DNA of 64,000 nucleotides, taken from the NCBI RefSeq assembly GCF_026168515.1, contig NZ_CP093443.1, positions 2,480,001 to 2,544,000 on the forward strand, written 5' to 3'. The first letter of the stretch is position 1. Each line of letters starts with the position of its first letter. The notes beneath the pieces are model-generated. The model did no database searches. It was not told the origin of the DNA and saw only the letters and a list, made by a program, of their open reading frames with translations. This stretch comes from Brevibacterium spongiae (GTDB taxonomy: Bacteria; Actinomycetota; Actinomycetes; Actinomycetales; Brevibacteriaceae). Position numbers and translations under genes: made by a program. This document shows, piece by piece, positions 55,609 through 64,000 of the stretch.

Positions 55609-57047
55609 CCTGCACAATTGAGGCCGTACTAATCTGCGACGTCGAAATAGACGAAGAAAGGTTGTCCGAGAAGCTGGCAGACACTCAACGACAAGAGTCC
55701 GAGTGGCTGATTGGGCCGTACGTTTACACTTACAATGGTCCGGACGGAAGAACGGTTCGAACGGACGCGGTCGCTCGATCGACCAATTTTCCGCCCCAGC
55801 TCAACGCACTACTTTTCGGCCCCTTCGGCTCATCTCTATCACAGCAGTCAGAGACTGCCGGCAATGCACGAACCAGGACGAGTCAACGGCACCCCGCTAG
55901 ATACACTTCGGGACAACAGCCTCTACTTCCAAGCGAAGATTCGATTTCTTCCATTTTCCAAGTCGCTAGTGTCTCGTCCGAATCTACGGAGATCGCGATT
56001 AGTCATGCCGATCTACTTCTGGCTGCAGCAACCCCGGTCGATGCTTCAACGGCGCGACCTGCAGTACTGTCGTTGCACTTATCAATTACAGCCCGCAATC
56101 TCGATGAGGCACTCTCAGTTGTCAGCGCGATGTCTCACTCGAGAGGAAAGCGGAATGAAGGGTTTGGAAGAGGGCGCCCGGGGCAGGACATGCTGAAATC
56201 GATCGACTCCCTGCGGAGCGTTTGCAAGTTTCCAACCGGATCAGATGCTGCGGAAGGAAGCATCTATACTCTGACGCTAAACAGTCGAACTAGCGATTCT
56301 GGGGACTGGGCAGTTGACGATGAGGAGTTATATCGCTGCGCAGCGCTACAAACTACTGAAAAGGCACACAGCGCACGGTCACGTATCGAAGAAGCGACGA
56401 AAACCAAGCGTTCGATCAGTAAATCATGGAGCATGCTTGCATTGCGACATGGCGCCAGCTTTCAGTTGCATTCGCCGAAAGAGGACGATTTTCGGCAGTT
56501 TGCTCCAGTCTATTTTCACACCCTCTACACAGATGCGTACATGTTGGCGCGCTTGCAGACTCAGCTCTTACGGAGTTGGGAACGTCCCGCGTACTCCATC
56601 CTCTCGGGGACTGTAGGAAGCGATGACCTTTCATCAGCCCGAGATCAGATGATGCGCCTTGAACGAGCGGTTGCTGTTGACAGCGCGCGGTATTGGCTAA
56701 AGAAGACAGAAGCAAATACAGGAAAGTCGATCTCGATCCTCCATGATGCACAAGAGGCGCAACGAGTTTCACAACGCCTCGCAAGTCTCGAAACTCAAAT
56801 TGCGACGTTGGCTAGACTTGCTGAGCGTGACGCGACTAACCGTCGAACCAAGGCGCAGGAAACTCTTTCCGCAATAGCGATGGTCCTCGCAGTAGCAGTC
56901 TTTCCCATAACAATTGCAAACGACCTAGTCAGCCTGTTCGGAATCAAACTACCTTCGCTGGTTCTTGTGCTGATTCTTATTGTTCTTGCTGGAGCTCTGG
57001 GGGTCTGCGCGATTGTCGCTCGGCGACTCTTGCTGAAACGACGATAG
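55605..57047 (+). CDS. membrane-anchored partner protein of the PIN gene (unknown)
   Basis: 480 aa from ATG 55605, which overlaps the PIN-gene stop. The soluble N-terminus (TCTIEAVLICDVEID, SEWLIGPYVYTYNGPDG) is followed by a Ser-rich part, helical segments and a coiled coil (about 370-420, LASLETQIATLARLAERD). Two hydrophobic helices end the protein (AIAMVLAVAVFPITIAND, LVLVLILIVLAGALGVCAIVA). I know no family. Coupled to a PIN protein it could be a membrane sensor or anchor. The frame starting at 55521 upstream lies inside the PIN gene and is not used. Confidence 0.72.
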   Translation: MTCTIEAVLICDVEIDEERLSEKLADTQRQESEWLIGPYVYTYNGPDGRTVRTDAVARSTNFPPQLNALLFGPFGSSLSQQSETAGNARTRTSQRHPARYTSGQQPLLPSEDSISSIFQVASVSSESTEIAISHADLLLAAATPVDASTARPAVLSLHLSITARNLDEALSVVSAMSHSRGKRNEGFGRGRPGQDMLKSIDSLRSVCKFPTGSDAAEGSIYTLTLNSRTSDSGDWAVDDEELYRCAALQTTEKAHSARSRIEEATKTKRSISKSWSMLALRHGASFQLHSPKEDDFRQFAPVYFHTLYTDAYMLARLQTQLLRSWERPAYSILSGTVGSDDLSSARDQMMRLERAVAVDSARYWLKKTEANTGKSISILHDAQEAQRVSQRLASLETQIATLARLAERDATNRRTKAQETLSAIAMVLAVAVFPITIANDLVSLFGIKLPSLVLVLILIVLAGALGVCAIVARRLLLKRR

Positions 57048-57131
57048 GCTCTTAGACTGCAAGAACACTTAATCAATGCAGATTCATCCGATCCCTAAAT
57101 AGTTTAATTTCTCTACTTTCCCTATCAAACC

Positions 57132-58566
57132 GGCTCTTCGTAATTGAGGTTGCAGGTCGGTGATTCCAGGACACGGCGTGGCGCTGCCGGGATAGACGTC
57201 GAGGTCTTCCGACGATGGAAGTTCTCACACTTTCCATCCGAAAGACCTCGACGTGGCCAAGCCTACTTTCTCGCCCCCTGACCTCACGACATTCTGCCGA
57301 CTCGACTCCCACGATCTGACCTGTATCGGCCAGCACGTCAACGGGCACAGAGCCGTTCTGGAATGCCGGGCCTAACACTGCCGATAACTGGTGCCGTCGG
57401 TGCGGTGGCCACGTGATCGTTCGCGATACCGTAGTCCGCCATCTGGCCCACGAGCCTTTCGGTCACCGGCCGACCACGCTTCATGTTCGCCTCCGCCGTT
57501 ACAAATGCGTCGAGTGGTGCCGCGTATGGCGTCAGGACACCACTGCTGCGGCACCACGACGAGCGAAGATCTCTCGAACCGGCCTCGACTGGGCACTGCG
57601 TGCTCTCGTCATCGACCACGACACCGTGTCCGTGATCTCCAGCAAACTCGCCGTATCCAGGCACACCGCGAACTTCGCAATCCTCGCTGAAGGTCGCCGA
57701 CTGTTGATCAACGCCCCGACCGGGTTCGACGGGGTCAGCGTCATCGGTGTCGACGAGCACGTCTAGCGGCACACCAGGCGTGGCGACAAGTACGTCACCG
57801 TCATCATCGACCTCACCCCGATCAGCCAGGCAACAGACCCAGCACGTCTGCTCGATATGGTGCCCGGATAGTCAAAACAGGTGTTCAAACAACGGTTGGC
57901 CACCCGACCCAAGGGTTGGCGTGACGGCATCAACGTCGTCGCGATGGACGGATTCTCTGGCTTCAAAACAGCCGCCGTCGAAGAGCTGCCCGACGCCGTG
58001 GAAGTCATGGACCCGTTCCACGTCGTCAAGCTCGCCGGCGATGCCCTCGACGAAGTGCGCCGTCGTATTCAAAAAGAGACCACCGGCCGCCGCGAACGAG
58101 CGGGGGACCCGCTGTATCGGGCGAGGAGGACTTAGCACACGGGCATCATCTGCTTACGACGAAACAGCAGGAGAAGACCGAGGGCCTCCTTGCCGACCGG
58201 AGCTTCACTGCGGTCGAAGTCACCTGGGCCTTCTACCAAGACATCGTGACCGCCTACCGAACCGCCGACCGCAACGAGGGCAAGAAGCTCTTGCAGAGGG
58301 TCATTGACGCTCTGACAACGAATCTGCCGTCCGAGCTGATTGAACTCAATCAGTTGGGACGGACGATGAAGTGTCGAGCCGCCGATATGCTGGCGTTCTT
58401 CACGCGTCCGGGGACGTCGAACGGTCTCACCGAGGCGATCAATGGCAGGCTCGAGCATCTACGGGGGTCAGCATTGGGCTTCCGCAACGTCTCCCACTAC
58501 ATCGCCGGGTGCCTGCTCGAGTCCGATGGCTTCAGACCGGTTCTACACTCTCATTTACGATGAGCC
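57132..58566 (+). mobile_element. decayed ISL3-family element, second copy
   Basis: 1435 bp between GGCTCTTCGTAATTGAGGTT and (inverted) GGCTCATCGTAAATGAGAGT, the same length and ends as the element at 32825-34259 but in the opposite orientation. The flanking octamers ATCAAACC and CCCTTTAA differ, so no target duplication remains. The transposase is broken. Confidence 0.9.
57253..58563 (+). pseudogene. ISL3 transposase remnant
   Basis: Aligns along its whole length with the intact 436-aa transposase. Lesions: one inserted base near 57366, TAG at 57764-57766 (Trp in the intact copy), TAG at 57869-57871, TAG at 58133-58135 and a one-base deletion just after. The C-terminal DDE part (58246-58563) is still open. 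Confidence 0.9.
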
Positions 58567-58691
58567 CCCTTTAATGCCTTGCTCTCGGTCATAGTGTTTT
58601 CCTCTCTTGGTTCATGATTCAAGCTCTGTTGAGTGATACACAACACGCCTATGCACGCGGCGCGGATGGGCAAATAGTGCAACCTGAGAAA

Positions 58692-58976
58692 CTAACTTTC
58701 GATTCTCCCAAATTTGGAAATGTGGTTGGATGCTGCCCCGGAACATTCCTTGATATGAAACTCGGTATAGTGCGCCAGTTCCACCGTGTAGTGCCGTCCG
58801 CAGTACACGCTCGTAGTCAGTTCGGCAGATTCGTCGCCATGGGCTCCCCAATGAATGAAATGCGTGGGGGAATTGACGCAGACGCTTTGGTGCCATTCGC
58901 AGCCTCGCGGCCTGTCGCCACCATCGTCAACCTCGGGAAGTCCGATTCCACTGTCAAAACGTGTTCTCGTCGCCAT
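58692..58976 (-). CDS. small His/Cys-containing protein (94 aa)
   Basis: 94 aa. ATG at 58976 overlaps the preceding stop by one base (TAATG), so it is translationally coupled. The middle reads HFIHWGAHGDESAELTTSVYCGRHYTVELAHYTEFHIKEC; the spaced His and Cys residues could bind a metal. No family is recognised. It is the last gene of the AddAB-like operon and ends 125 bp before the decayed element. Confidence 0.55.
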   Translation of the reverse strand: MATRTRFDSGIGLPEVDDGGDRPRGCEWHQSVCVNSPTHFIHWGAHGDESAELTTSVYCGRHYTVELAHYTEFHIKECSGAASNHISKFGRIES

Positions 58977-60073
58977 TACTGTTCCTCCTCGATGAGCGCA
59001 TGCAATTCGCCTTCCGCTCGATTGATCCCCTCGGCGATCTCGGCACCTGTGAGGGTGATCCTTTCATCGAGGAAACGTCCCCACTCGCTTTCCCATGCCC
59101 GTTGCTTCCGATTAGACCTGTCCTGCTTCTCAGTGACCAGCACGTCGATTCCAACCTGTGCGCCGTCCTCGTCATGGTGAACGGCAATGTTGGCACCAGG
59201 CCACGGCAACGGCAGAGCCACGTCCGAGTCCAGCACCCGGATCACAAGCCAGTCATCACTCCCGCTCTCCAAGGGAGAATCATCCCGAGTGAGGTCTCCC
59301 GCCTCCGTCAGCTGTTTCCATGAAAGTGCATAGTCCGCTTCGAGATGCTCTCGTTGCGCACCCAACATCCGAATATGTACGAACGGACTGTACTTTTTGT
59401 CGCCAAAGGCGCTCTCCATCCAGTCCTGAGAAATGTAGCTAGTAGAGAACGGAATGGGAGCCCATCCATCGACCTCATCGTTATTGAACCGGCGAAGCAT
59501 CGTCTGGTCGGCGATCTTTTCCGCCTCGAAAGCGTTGCGAACCTGCCAGACTTCAGTCCTCACCTGGGTCGTGGACAGTGCGTTGTCTAGCCACTTCGAC
59601 ACCTCAGCCGCCGCCGAGAAGCTCTCGACCGCTACCTCGTCCCGCCCGTAGGCCACGATATTGTGTTCCATCCGGGAAAAAGCACTCTCCAGATCCTGGC
59701 CCGACCACGCCGAGTTGTGCTCGGTTTCATGCCCCTTCGCATCTTCGATCGCGATCGCGTCATACCAATCAGCCACCGTTGCCAGCCCGCCAATCCGCTT
59801 TGAATAGGGGTGTTTGACCGAGCGCTGCTCCCCCTCGACCACCACATCACACGTAGCCAACCGGGACCCCAACGATTGCTCGTCATGTTCGGTCGGCTGA
59901 TCGGTGTCGTTGGCCAGCGTGATGGTGAACTCACCCTGGTCACCCTGCGTGGTGCGAGCGTTGATGCGCCATCCCTGCTTGGTCGCTGTATCGATGGGTT
60001 CGAACTGCTCAGGTCGAACGGATGTGCCATAAATCGGTCTATGATCTTTCGGCAGATAGTCGCTGATTGTCAC
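58976..60073 (-). CDS. unknown protein in AddAB-like operon (365 aa)
   Basis: 365 aa, cytosolic, no membrane segment. The N-terminal part (WRINARTTQGDQGEFTITLAND) is beta-rich; the C-terminus (KQRAWESEWGRFLDERITLTGAEIAEGINRAEGELHALIEE) is helical. It follows the helicase-nuclease gene by 78 bp on the same strand and is coupled to the next small gene. I recognise no domain. Confidence 0.7.
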   Translation of the reverse strand: MTISDYLPKDHRPIYGTSVRPEQFEPIDTATKQGWRINARTTQGDQGEFTITLANDTDQPTEHDEQSLGSRLATCDVVVEGEQRSVKHPYSKRIGGLATVADWYDAIAIEDAKGHETEHNSAWSGQDLESAFSRMEHNIVAYGRDEVAVESFSAAAEVSKWLDNALSTTQVRTEVWQVRNAFEAEKIADQTMLRRFNNDEVDGWAPIPFSTSYISQDWMESAFGDKKYSPFVHIRMLGAQREHLEADYALSWKQLTEAGDLTRDDSPLESGSDDWLVIRVLDSDVALPLPWPGANIAVHHDEDGAQVGIDVLVTEKQDRSNRKQRAWESEWGRFLDERITLTGAEIAEGINRAEGELHALIEEEQ

Positions 60074-60151
60074 GAGTGCCTCCCTGGGAATGGATTACAG
60101 CGTTAATGTCGGTGAGTTTTTAGTGCCTGTCGGCGGGGCTTCGCGCGTCTC

Positions 60152-63100
60152 CTAGCGCAGCAATCGAACTTCGAGTACTTCGGATTTCAACGGGAGGTGG
60201 ATCAGCACCCGTGTAGGTGCTGCTCCCTGCGCGGTCTCAAGAGCGTGAGCATAAGTGGACAATTGGCCGAGGTAGTTTTCGGACACGTGTCCAATCGAAT
60301 CCGTGCCGGGATACGACTTGTGATCGACGAGTACGTGTTCACCGCCAGGCAACACGATGCGAGCGTCGATCCACCCTTCCATCACCTGACGCTCATCGTT
60401 GCGCCATGTGATCGGGGACTCGGTGACCTCCTCGGCGCCGGGGAACGTCTCCTCGATCCACGTGGTCCACCGCCGGCCGAGTTCGATGAGCATTTCCGGG
60501 GAAAGGTTTCCCTGGGAATCCCAGCGCGCCAGAATTCTCTCGGCCGCGGTCTGATGTTTCTCGTCGGATAGGGAGCTGAGCGGCAGACCGAGGTAGGCGT
60601 GGATCGCGTCCCCGACGCGATCCCAATTTCTTCCGCCGTGTTCGACCAGCGGCTTGCCGAGCGACGCAAGAAGACTCACCTCCGCATCGATGCCATCAGA
60701 CGGCACGCTGCTCGCGGTGAACCTCGCAGGCAGACCCGTTTGTTCAGCCGCTGGCGTCCGGCTCGGGATGTCCGTTTGCGCAAAGAACGACCGTGATTCG
60801 GTGCCGCTCTCCCCCACACCCTCAGTCTCACCGTCGATCGGAAACGCACTGATCCGCATCGTTAGTTCGTGTTGCACCGGCACACCGTCGCCCACAGACC
60901 TACGGAGATCAGCGATCCGAAGAACACCTGCCCCTTCGACAGCCGGCGATGACGAGTCGCCCACCGTCGCGACGTCCCATTCGAGGAGTCTTTCGTCGAC
61001 CGACGCACTGAGGACGTTGTTCCTGCCCATCGGGTCACCGAACGCCACGATGCTGTGGCACTCGGCTCGGGTTAATGCGACATAGAGGAGCCGTTCCGTT
61101 TCCCGCTTCTCTGCTGCTCCTGCACGGCTCACCGTGTCCAAGTTTGCGAGACGTTCCTTCAGCGGACCATAGTCTTTGATCACTCCGGGCAGGTACCGCA
61201 GTGACCGGTTGGCCAAAGGATGCCTGGCGTCGAACACTGGTGCCTTCTCCACAGTGATCTCGCTGTGACCATAGTCCTTGTCGACGGGCACACCGACGAT
61301 GACGACCGGCCACTGCAGACCCTTCGACTGATGCATGGTCGTGACAAGCACGGCATCGTGCGCGGTCGACTGCTCATAGGAACCGGCCGCCTCGGTGAGG
61401 TGATCGAGCAGGCCTGCCGGAGTCACCGGCGAGCGTGTCTGCTGCGCGGAATTTTCGTATTCTCCAGCGATCTGGCACAAGGCATCCAGCGTGGCCAAAC
61501 GTGCCTCAGGGTTCGTCCAAGCCTTGATGCGCTGCGGCAGGTCGAGAGCATCAATGATGGCCACCACCAGTTCCGTTGCCGAGTAGCGGGCTGCGTTGAC
61601 CTCGAGTTCGGACAGTGCCGCCAGCGTGGGATCGTCCCACCACGTCCGATAATGCTGGTGTCGTTCGTCCTTATCGACGATCCGCGCTGTCTCTTCAAAC
61701 CACGTGTGGTGGCTGCCGTGATCTGGCATGAGCGTGACGAGTTCGGCCAGCGCCACAGCATCATCGCGGTCGACGACTGCCGCCAGGCCTGATGCGACGA
61801 ACTGTCCTTCCCTGGTGGACAGCAGATTACTGGTCGACCCGACGGCTCGGATGCCGCGTGCCCGCAGTTCCGCGACTACCGAGTCGACCTGGGAGTTGGT
61901 GCGCACGAGGACCGCAATATCACCCTGTGACACCTCTCCGTCCGGCAGTTGAGGCGAGCGCTCCAGGAGGTCGCCGACTCCTTCTGCAATGGCTTTGACC
62001 ATCCGGGAGTTCGCTTGGGTGCCTTTGCCCTTGTCCGTGTTGGGTACCCAGAGCTCACGGCTGCCGATATTGCGCAGATGCTCGCGTTCCGGGGGAATGC
62101 GAAGCACGACCTCATCTTCCTTCTGCTCGGCGAACACTGAGCTGAAGAGTGTGTTCGACAGCTCGAGAGGCGATTCAGTTGAACGCCATGATGCGCCGAG
62201 GTTCTCCGAGGTCGCTGTACCCAGATCCGTCGTTCCTTCAACCAGTGATGCGAAGACGTCGTTCATCAGTTCCGGATCGGCTCCGCGAAAACCGTAGATC
62301 GCTTGTTTGCGGTCCCCCACCCATATGACTTCGTCGACGAGGTCGGCGAGTTCCATGAAGATCGCCAGCTGGATCGGTGAGGAATCTTGGAATTCGTCAA
62401 CGGCGAGCAGCCGGTAGCGGGACGCGATCGATGTTCTCACTCGTTCATTCGTGCGCAGCAGGTCGAGCGCACGGACTTCCTGGTCGACGAAATCCATGAC
62501 GCCGAGGCGGTTTTTATGTTCTTCGTAGGCGCTAAGTGACGCGATCGCAGTGTCGATGACAAGCTCGGTCAGTGCCGCGATATCGGCATGGAATGCGCTG
62601 TTAGCCAGCAGCTGTTCGGCAACCATCCGTGAACTTGAGTTCTCGAGTACCGCCTTCGGCACGACTCCGGGTGCCTTCCCACCCTGTGCCGCCGGATAGT
62701 TCGCCTTGGCAACTTTCCCCCACGACGACCATGGAGTCCGTGCGAAAGGATCGACATCCTCGGCGTGAGTGTCGAGATCGCGAAGGAAATGATCGAGCGT
62801 GACGATGCTGCCTTCAACATTGTCTGCACTCGCCTTTGTCATCTTCGGCACACCGGCCGGAAGGTCCTCTCCATTCCGAAAGCATGTCAGCGACTCACGA
62901 AGAACGTCGATGTCACTGGCCAGGCAGTCCCGCCACGTCTGACGGCGATCGGCCTGCTTCGCGGGGAGGGCCGAGAGGTAAAGTTCGATCGAGTCGCGGG
63001 CGGAAGCGCGCAGCTCAGCCTCGCCGAGGTGGTTCGACCGTGCCGCCTCGGCGATGTTCTTGACGAGTGTGGACCACGCAACCGGTCCGTGGCCGTATGG

Positions 63101-63544
63101 GTTCGCATCTTCCGGTCTGCCGTTGTGTCCGGCTCGCGCTAGGAGATCTCGGTGTGTGATTTCGGCATTCGCGACGACTTCGTCAACTGCGGTGGCGAAT
63201 ACGATCTTCTGCTCGTTTTCATCGAGCACACGCAATTCCGGCGAGAAACCGGCGTCGATGGCGTATTCGGTGACGAGGCGGCCGGACATCGAATTGATGG
63301 TTCCGATGAGCGCTGTACCGATCTCCTCGGCTGCGGTGATGTTCCCATCGTCGAGGAGTCTCTTCTGCGTCTTCTCGATGAGGTCGGCGGCAGCTCGAAC
63401 GGTAAACGTCGTGGCGATGACCTCGCTGGCGCGCAGAACAGGTTCACCCGTAGCCGTCTTCTGCGACAGCCGTTCGGAGAGCACCTGGGTCAGCCGATAG
63501 GTCTTGCCCGACCCTGCCGAGGCGGTGATGACGTGAACGCTCAT
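60152..63544 (-). CDS. AddA-like UvrD helicase-nuclease
   Basis: 1130 aa. Walker A ASAGSGKT at residues 8-15, VDEFQDSSPIQ near 383, VGDRKQAIYGFRGAD, TTMHQSKGLQWPVV near 738 and YVALTRAE make an SF1A helicase. The C-terminus has GWIDARIVLPG...VLVDHKS (about 1055-1078) and QLSTYAHAL, the D-DxK and Tyr of a RecB/AddA-type PD-(D/E)XK nuclease. The upstream gene, 4 nt overlapping, looks AddB-like. Housekeeping end resection in Actinobacteria is usually by AdnAB or RecBCD, so this pair may be accessory and defence-linked. Confidence 0.85.
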   Translation of the reverse strand: MSVHVITASAGSGKTYRLTQVLSERLSQKTATGEPVLRASEVIATTFTVRAAADLIEKTQKRLLDDGNITAAEEIGTALIGTINSMSGRLVTEYAIDAGFSPELRVLDENEQKIVFATAVDEVVANAEITHRDLLARAGHNGRPEDANPYGHGPVAWSTLVKNIAEAARSNHLGEAELRASARDSIELYLSALPAKQADRRQTWRDCLASDIDVLRESLTCFRNGEDLPAGVPKMTKASADNVEGSIVTLDHFLRDLDTHAEDVDPFARTPWSSWGKVAKANYPAAQGGKAPGVVPKAVLENSSSRMVAEQLLANSAFHADIAALTELVIDTAIASLSAYEEHKNRLGVMDFVDQEVRALDLLRTNERVRTSIASRYRLLAVDEFQDSSPIQLAIFMELADLVDEVIWVGDRKQAIYGFRGADPELMNDVFASLVEGTTDLGTATSENLGASWRSTESPLELSNTLFSSVFAEQKEDEVVLRIPPEREHLRNIGSRELWVPNTDKGKGTQANSRMVKAIAEGVGDLLERSPQLPDGEVSQGDIAVLVRTNSQVDSVVAELRARGIRAVGSTSNLLSTREGQFVASGLAAVVDRDDAVALAELVTLMPDHGSHHTWFEETARIVDKDERHQHYRTWWDDPTLAALSELEVNAARYSATELVVAIIDALDLPQRIKAWTNPEARLATLDALCQIAGEYENSAQQTRSPVTPAGLLDHLTEAAGSYEQSTAHDAVLVTTMHQSKGLQWPVVIVGVPVDKDYGHSEITVEKAPVFDARHPLANRSLRYLPGVIKDYGPLKERLANLDTVSRAGAAEKRETERLLYVALTRAECHSIVAFGDPMGRNNVLSASVDERLLEWDVATVGDSSSPAVEGAGVLRIADLRRSVGDGVPVQHELTMRISAFPIDGETEGVGESGTESRSFFAQTDIPSRTPAAEQTGLPARFTASSVPSDGIDAEVSLLASLGKPLVEHGGRNWDRVGDAIHAYLGLPLSSLSDEKHQTAAERILARWDSQGNLSPEMLIELGRRWTTWIEETFPGAEEVTESPITWRNDERQVMEGWIDARIVLPGGEHVLVDHKSYPGTDSIGHVSENYLGQLSTYAHALETAQGAAPTRVLIHLPLKSEVLEVRLLR

Positions 63545-64000
63545 GAATGGTCTCCCGCAATGCCGTAGATGAGGTTTAAGTCGCTGAAGGCCTGCCGCTT
63601 GGTGACGAAAAGGCGTCCTTCCTCCAGTTCCTCGTTCTTGAACTCTTTGAGGGCCTTGTCGACTTCACTGCCGGCTTCGCCCGGATTGGTCCCGAGTGCG
63701 GCGTGAATATCAGCATTCGGAGACTCGAATCGCCCAGCGACGATGTTCGACAGCGCATGTTCGACCGATTCTTCGATCCTCGGCCACAGCCCCGCAGGAT
63801 CTCCGCCAAGCCCGTTGCCGTCGTCGTCGAGAGAATCTGCTTCCCCTGTGGAGTTCGGGTCGAGCGCAGCGTCTGTCGAGACGTACCGGCCCTGTTTGAG
63901 CATGAAGTAGGACGTCAGAGGGTGAGCCTGGGGGCTTGGTTCGGTGGTGCGGGAGTAGACGCTCAGCTGAACGGCTTCCTCGTCGCGAATCATTGTCCGG
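63541..64000 (-). CDS. AddB-like PD-(D/E)XK protein, C-terminal fragment (runs off window)
   Basis: Only the last about 152 codons are present; the frame continues past the right edge. VQLSVYSRTTE...HPLTSYFMLKQGRYV is the QL-x-x-Y region and following strand of a PD-(D/E)XK nuclease, and the end (LKEFKNEELEEGRLFVTKRQAFSDLNLIYGI) is helical. It overlaps the AddA-like gene by 4 nt. AddB-like is inferred from this tail and the partner. Confidence 0.65.
   Translation of the reverse strand, partial: RTMIRDEEAVQLSVYSRTTEPSPQAHPLTSYFMLKQGRYVSTDAALDPNSTGEADSLDDDGNGLGGDPAGLWPRIEESVEHALSNIVAGRFESPNADIHAALGTNPGEAGSEVDKALKEFKNEELEEGRLFVTKRQAFSDLNLIYGIAGDHS

Noticed and set aside
32817..58574. Composite transposon made of two inverted ISL3 copies around the defence genes
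   Set aside because: The intact copy has its own matching 8-bp target duplication on both sides, so it inserted alone. The other copy has no duplication and is decayed.
31885..64000. Integrase, tRNA att site or CRISPR array that would explain the island
   Set aside because: I looked for integrase-like frames, tRNA ends and regularly spaced repeats; none is visible inside the window.

Overview
The window is chromosomal DNA from a high-GC Gram-positive (actinobacterial) genome. Evidence is the block order TPR protein - HAD phosphatase - small ORF - tlyA - nadK - recN (the layout known from mycobacteria and other Actinobacteria), an argCJBDFR cluster, a 23S rRNA of about 3.1 kb (the length expected when the actinobacterial extra helix is present), and frequent GTG starts with GTGA/ATGA overlaps. 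A choline-oxidation locus next to a BCCT carrier would fit a Brevibacterium-like organism; the genus is my inference.

Layout. (1) 1-5081, minus strand: six tightly coupled genes ending in recN, which runs off the left edge; the first gene encodes a TPR protein with a very long RGG-repeat N-terminus. (2) 5757-10798: betB-betA (choline to glycine betaine) facing a BCCT carrier, with an 18-bp-stem terminator between them. (3) 10942-12560: two minus-strand genes of unknown function. (4) 12672-18071: a complete rrn operon, 16S-23S-5S, on the minus strand with no spacer tRNA. (5) 18684-22991: FNT-family channel, YccF protein, tyrS, and small genes including a DUF2384-like protein. (6) 23137-30812: arginine biosynthesis argC-J-B-D-F-R plus argH, with two ArgR-box candidates; argG is not present. 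A quinone-oxidoreductase-like gene diverges from argC across only 44 bp.

(7) From about 31.9 kb to the right edge lies an accessory, defence-type island with visibly lower GC in places. It starts with a small membrane-protein gene split by an intact ISL3-family element (8-bp target duplication ACTAAAGA; removing the element restores one 177-codon frame). Then, on the minus strand, come an OLD-like ATPase/TOPRIM protein and a four-gene coupled operon. In transcription order the operon encodes a SNF2 helicase (DrmD-like), an N6-adenine methylase (PglX/DrmMI-like) broken by one extra G in a G run at its SAM motif, a 2232-aa DUF1998-type helicase with C-terminal nuclease-like modules, and a UvrD-type helicase with an N-terminal RelE-like domain. 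This resembles DISARM class 1 without matching it: no separate drmB or drmC is seen, and two other ATPase modules are added. A divergent two-gene unit (PIN-domain protein plus membrane-anchored coiled-coil protein, ATGA-coupled) follows. After it comes a decayed second copy of the ISL3 element, then an AddAB-like helicase-nuclease operon with two downstream unknown genes, which enters from the right edge.

The best candidates for something undescribed are the DISARM-related operon with its possible on/off G tract, and the PIN plus membrane-protein pair.
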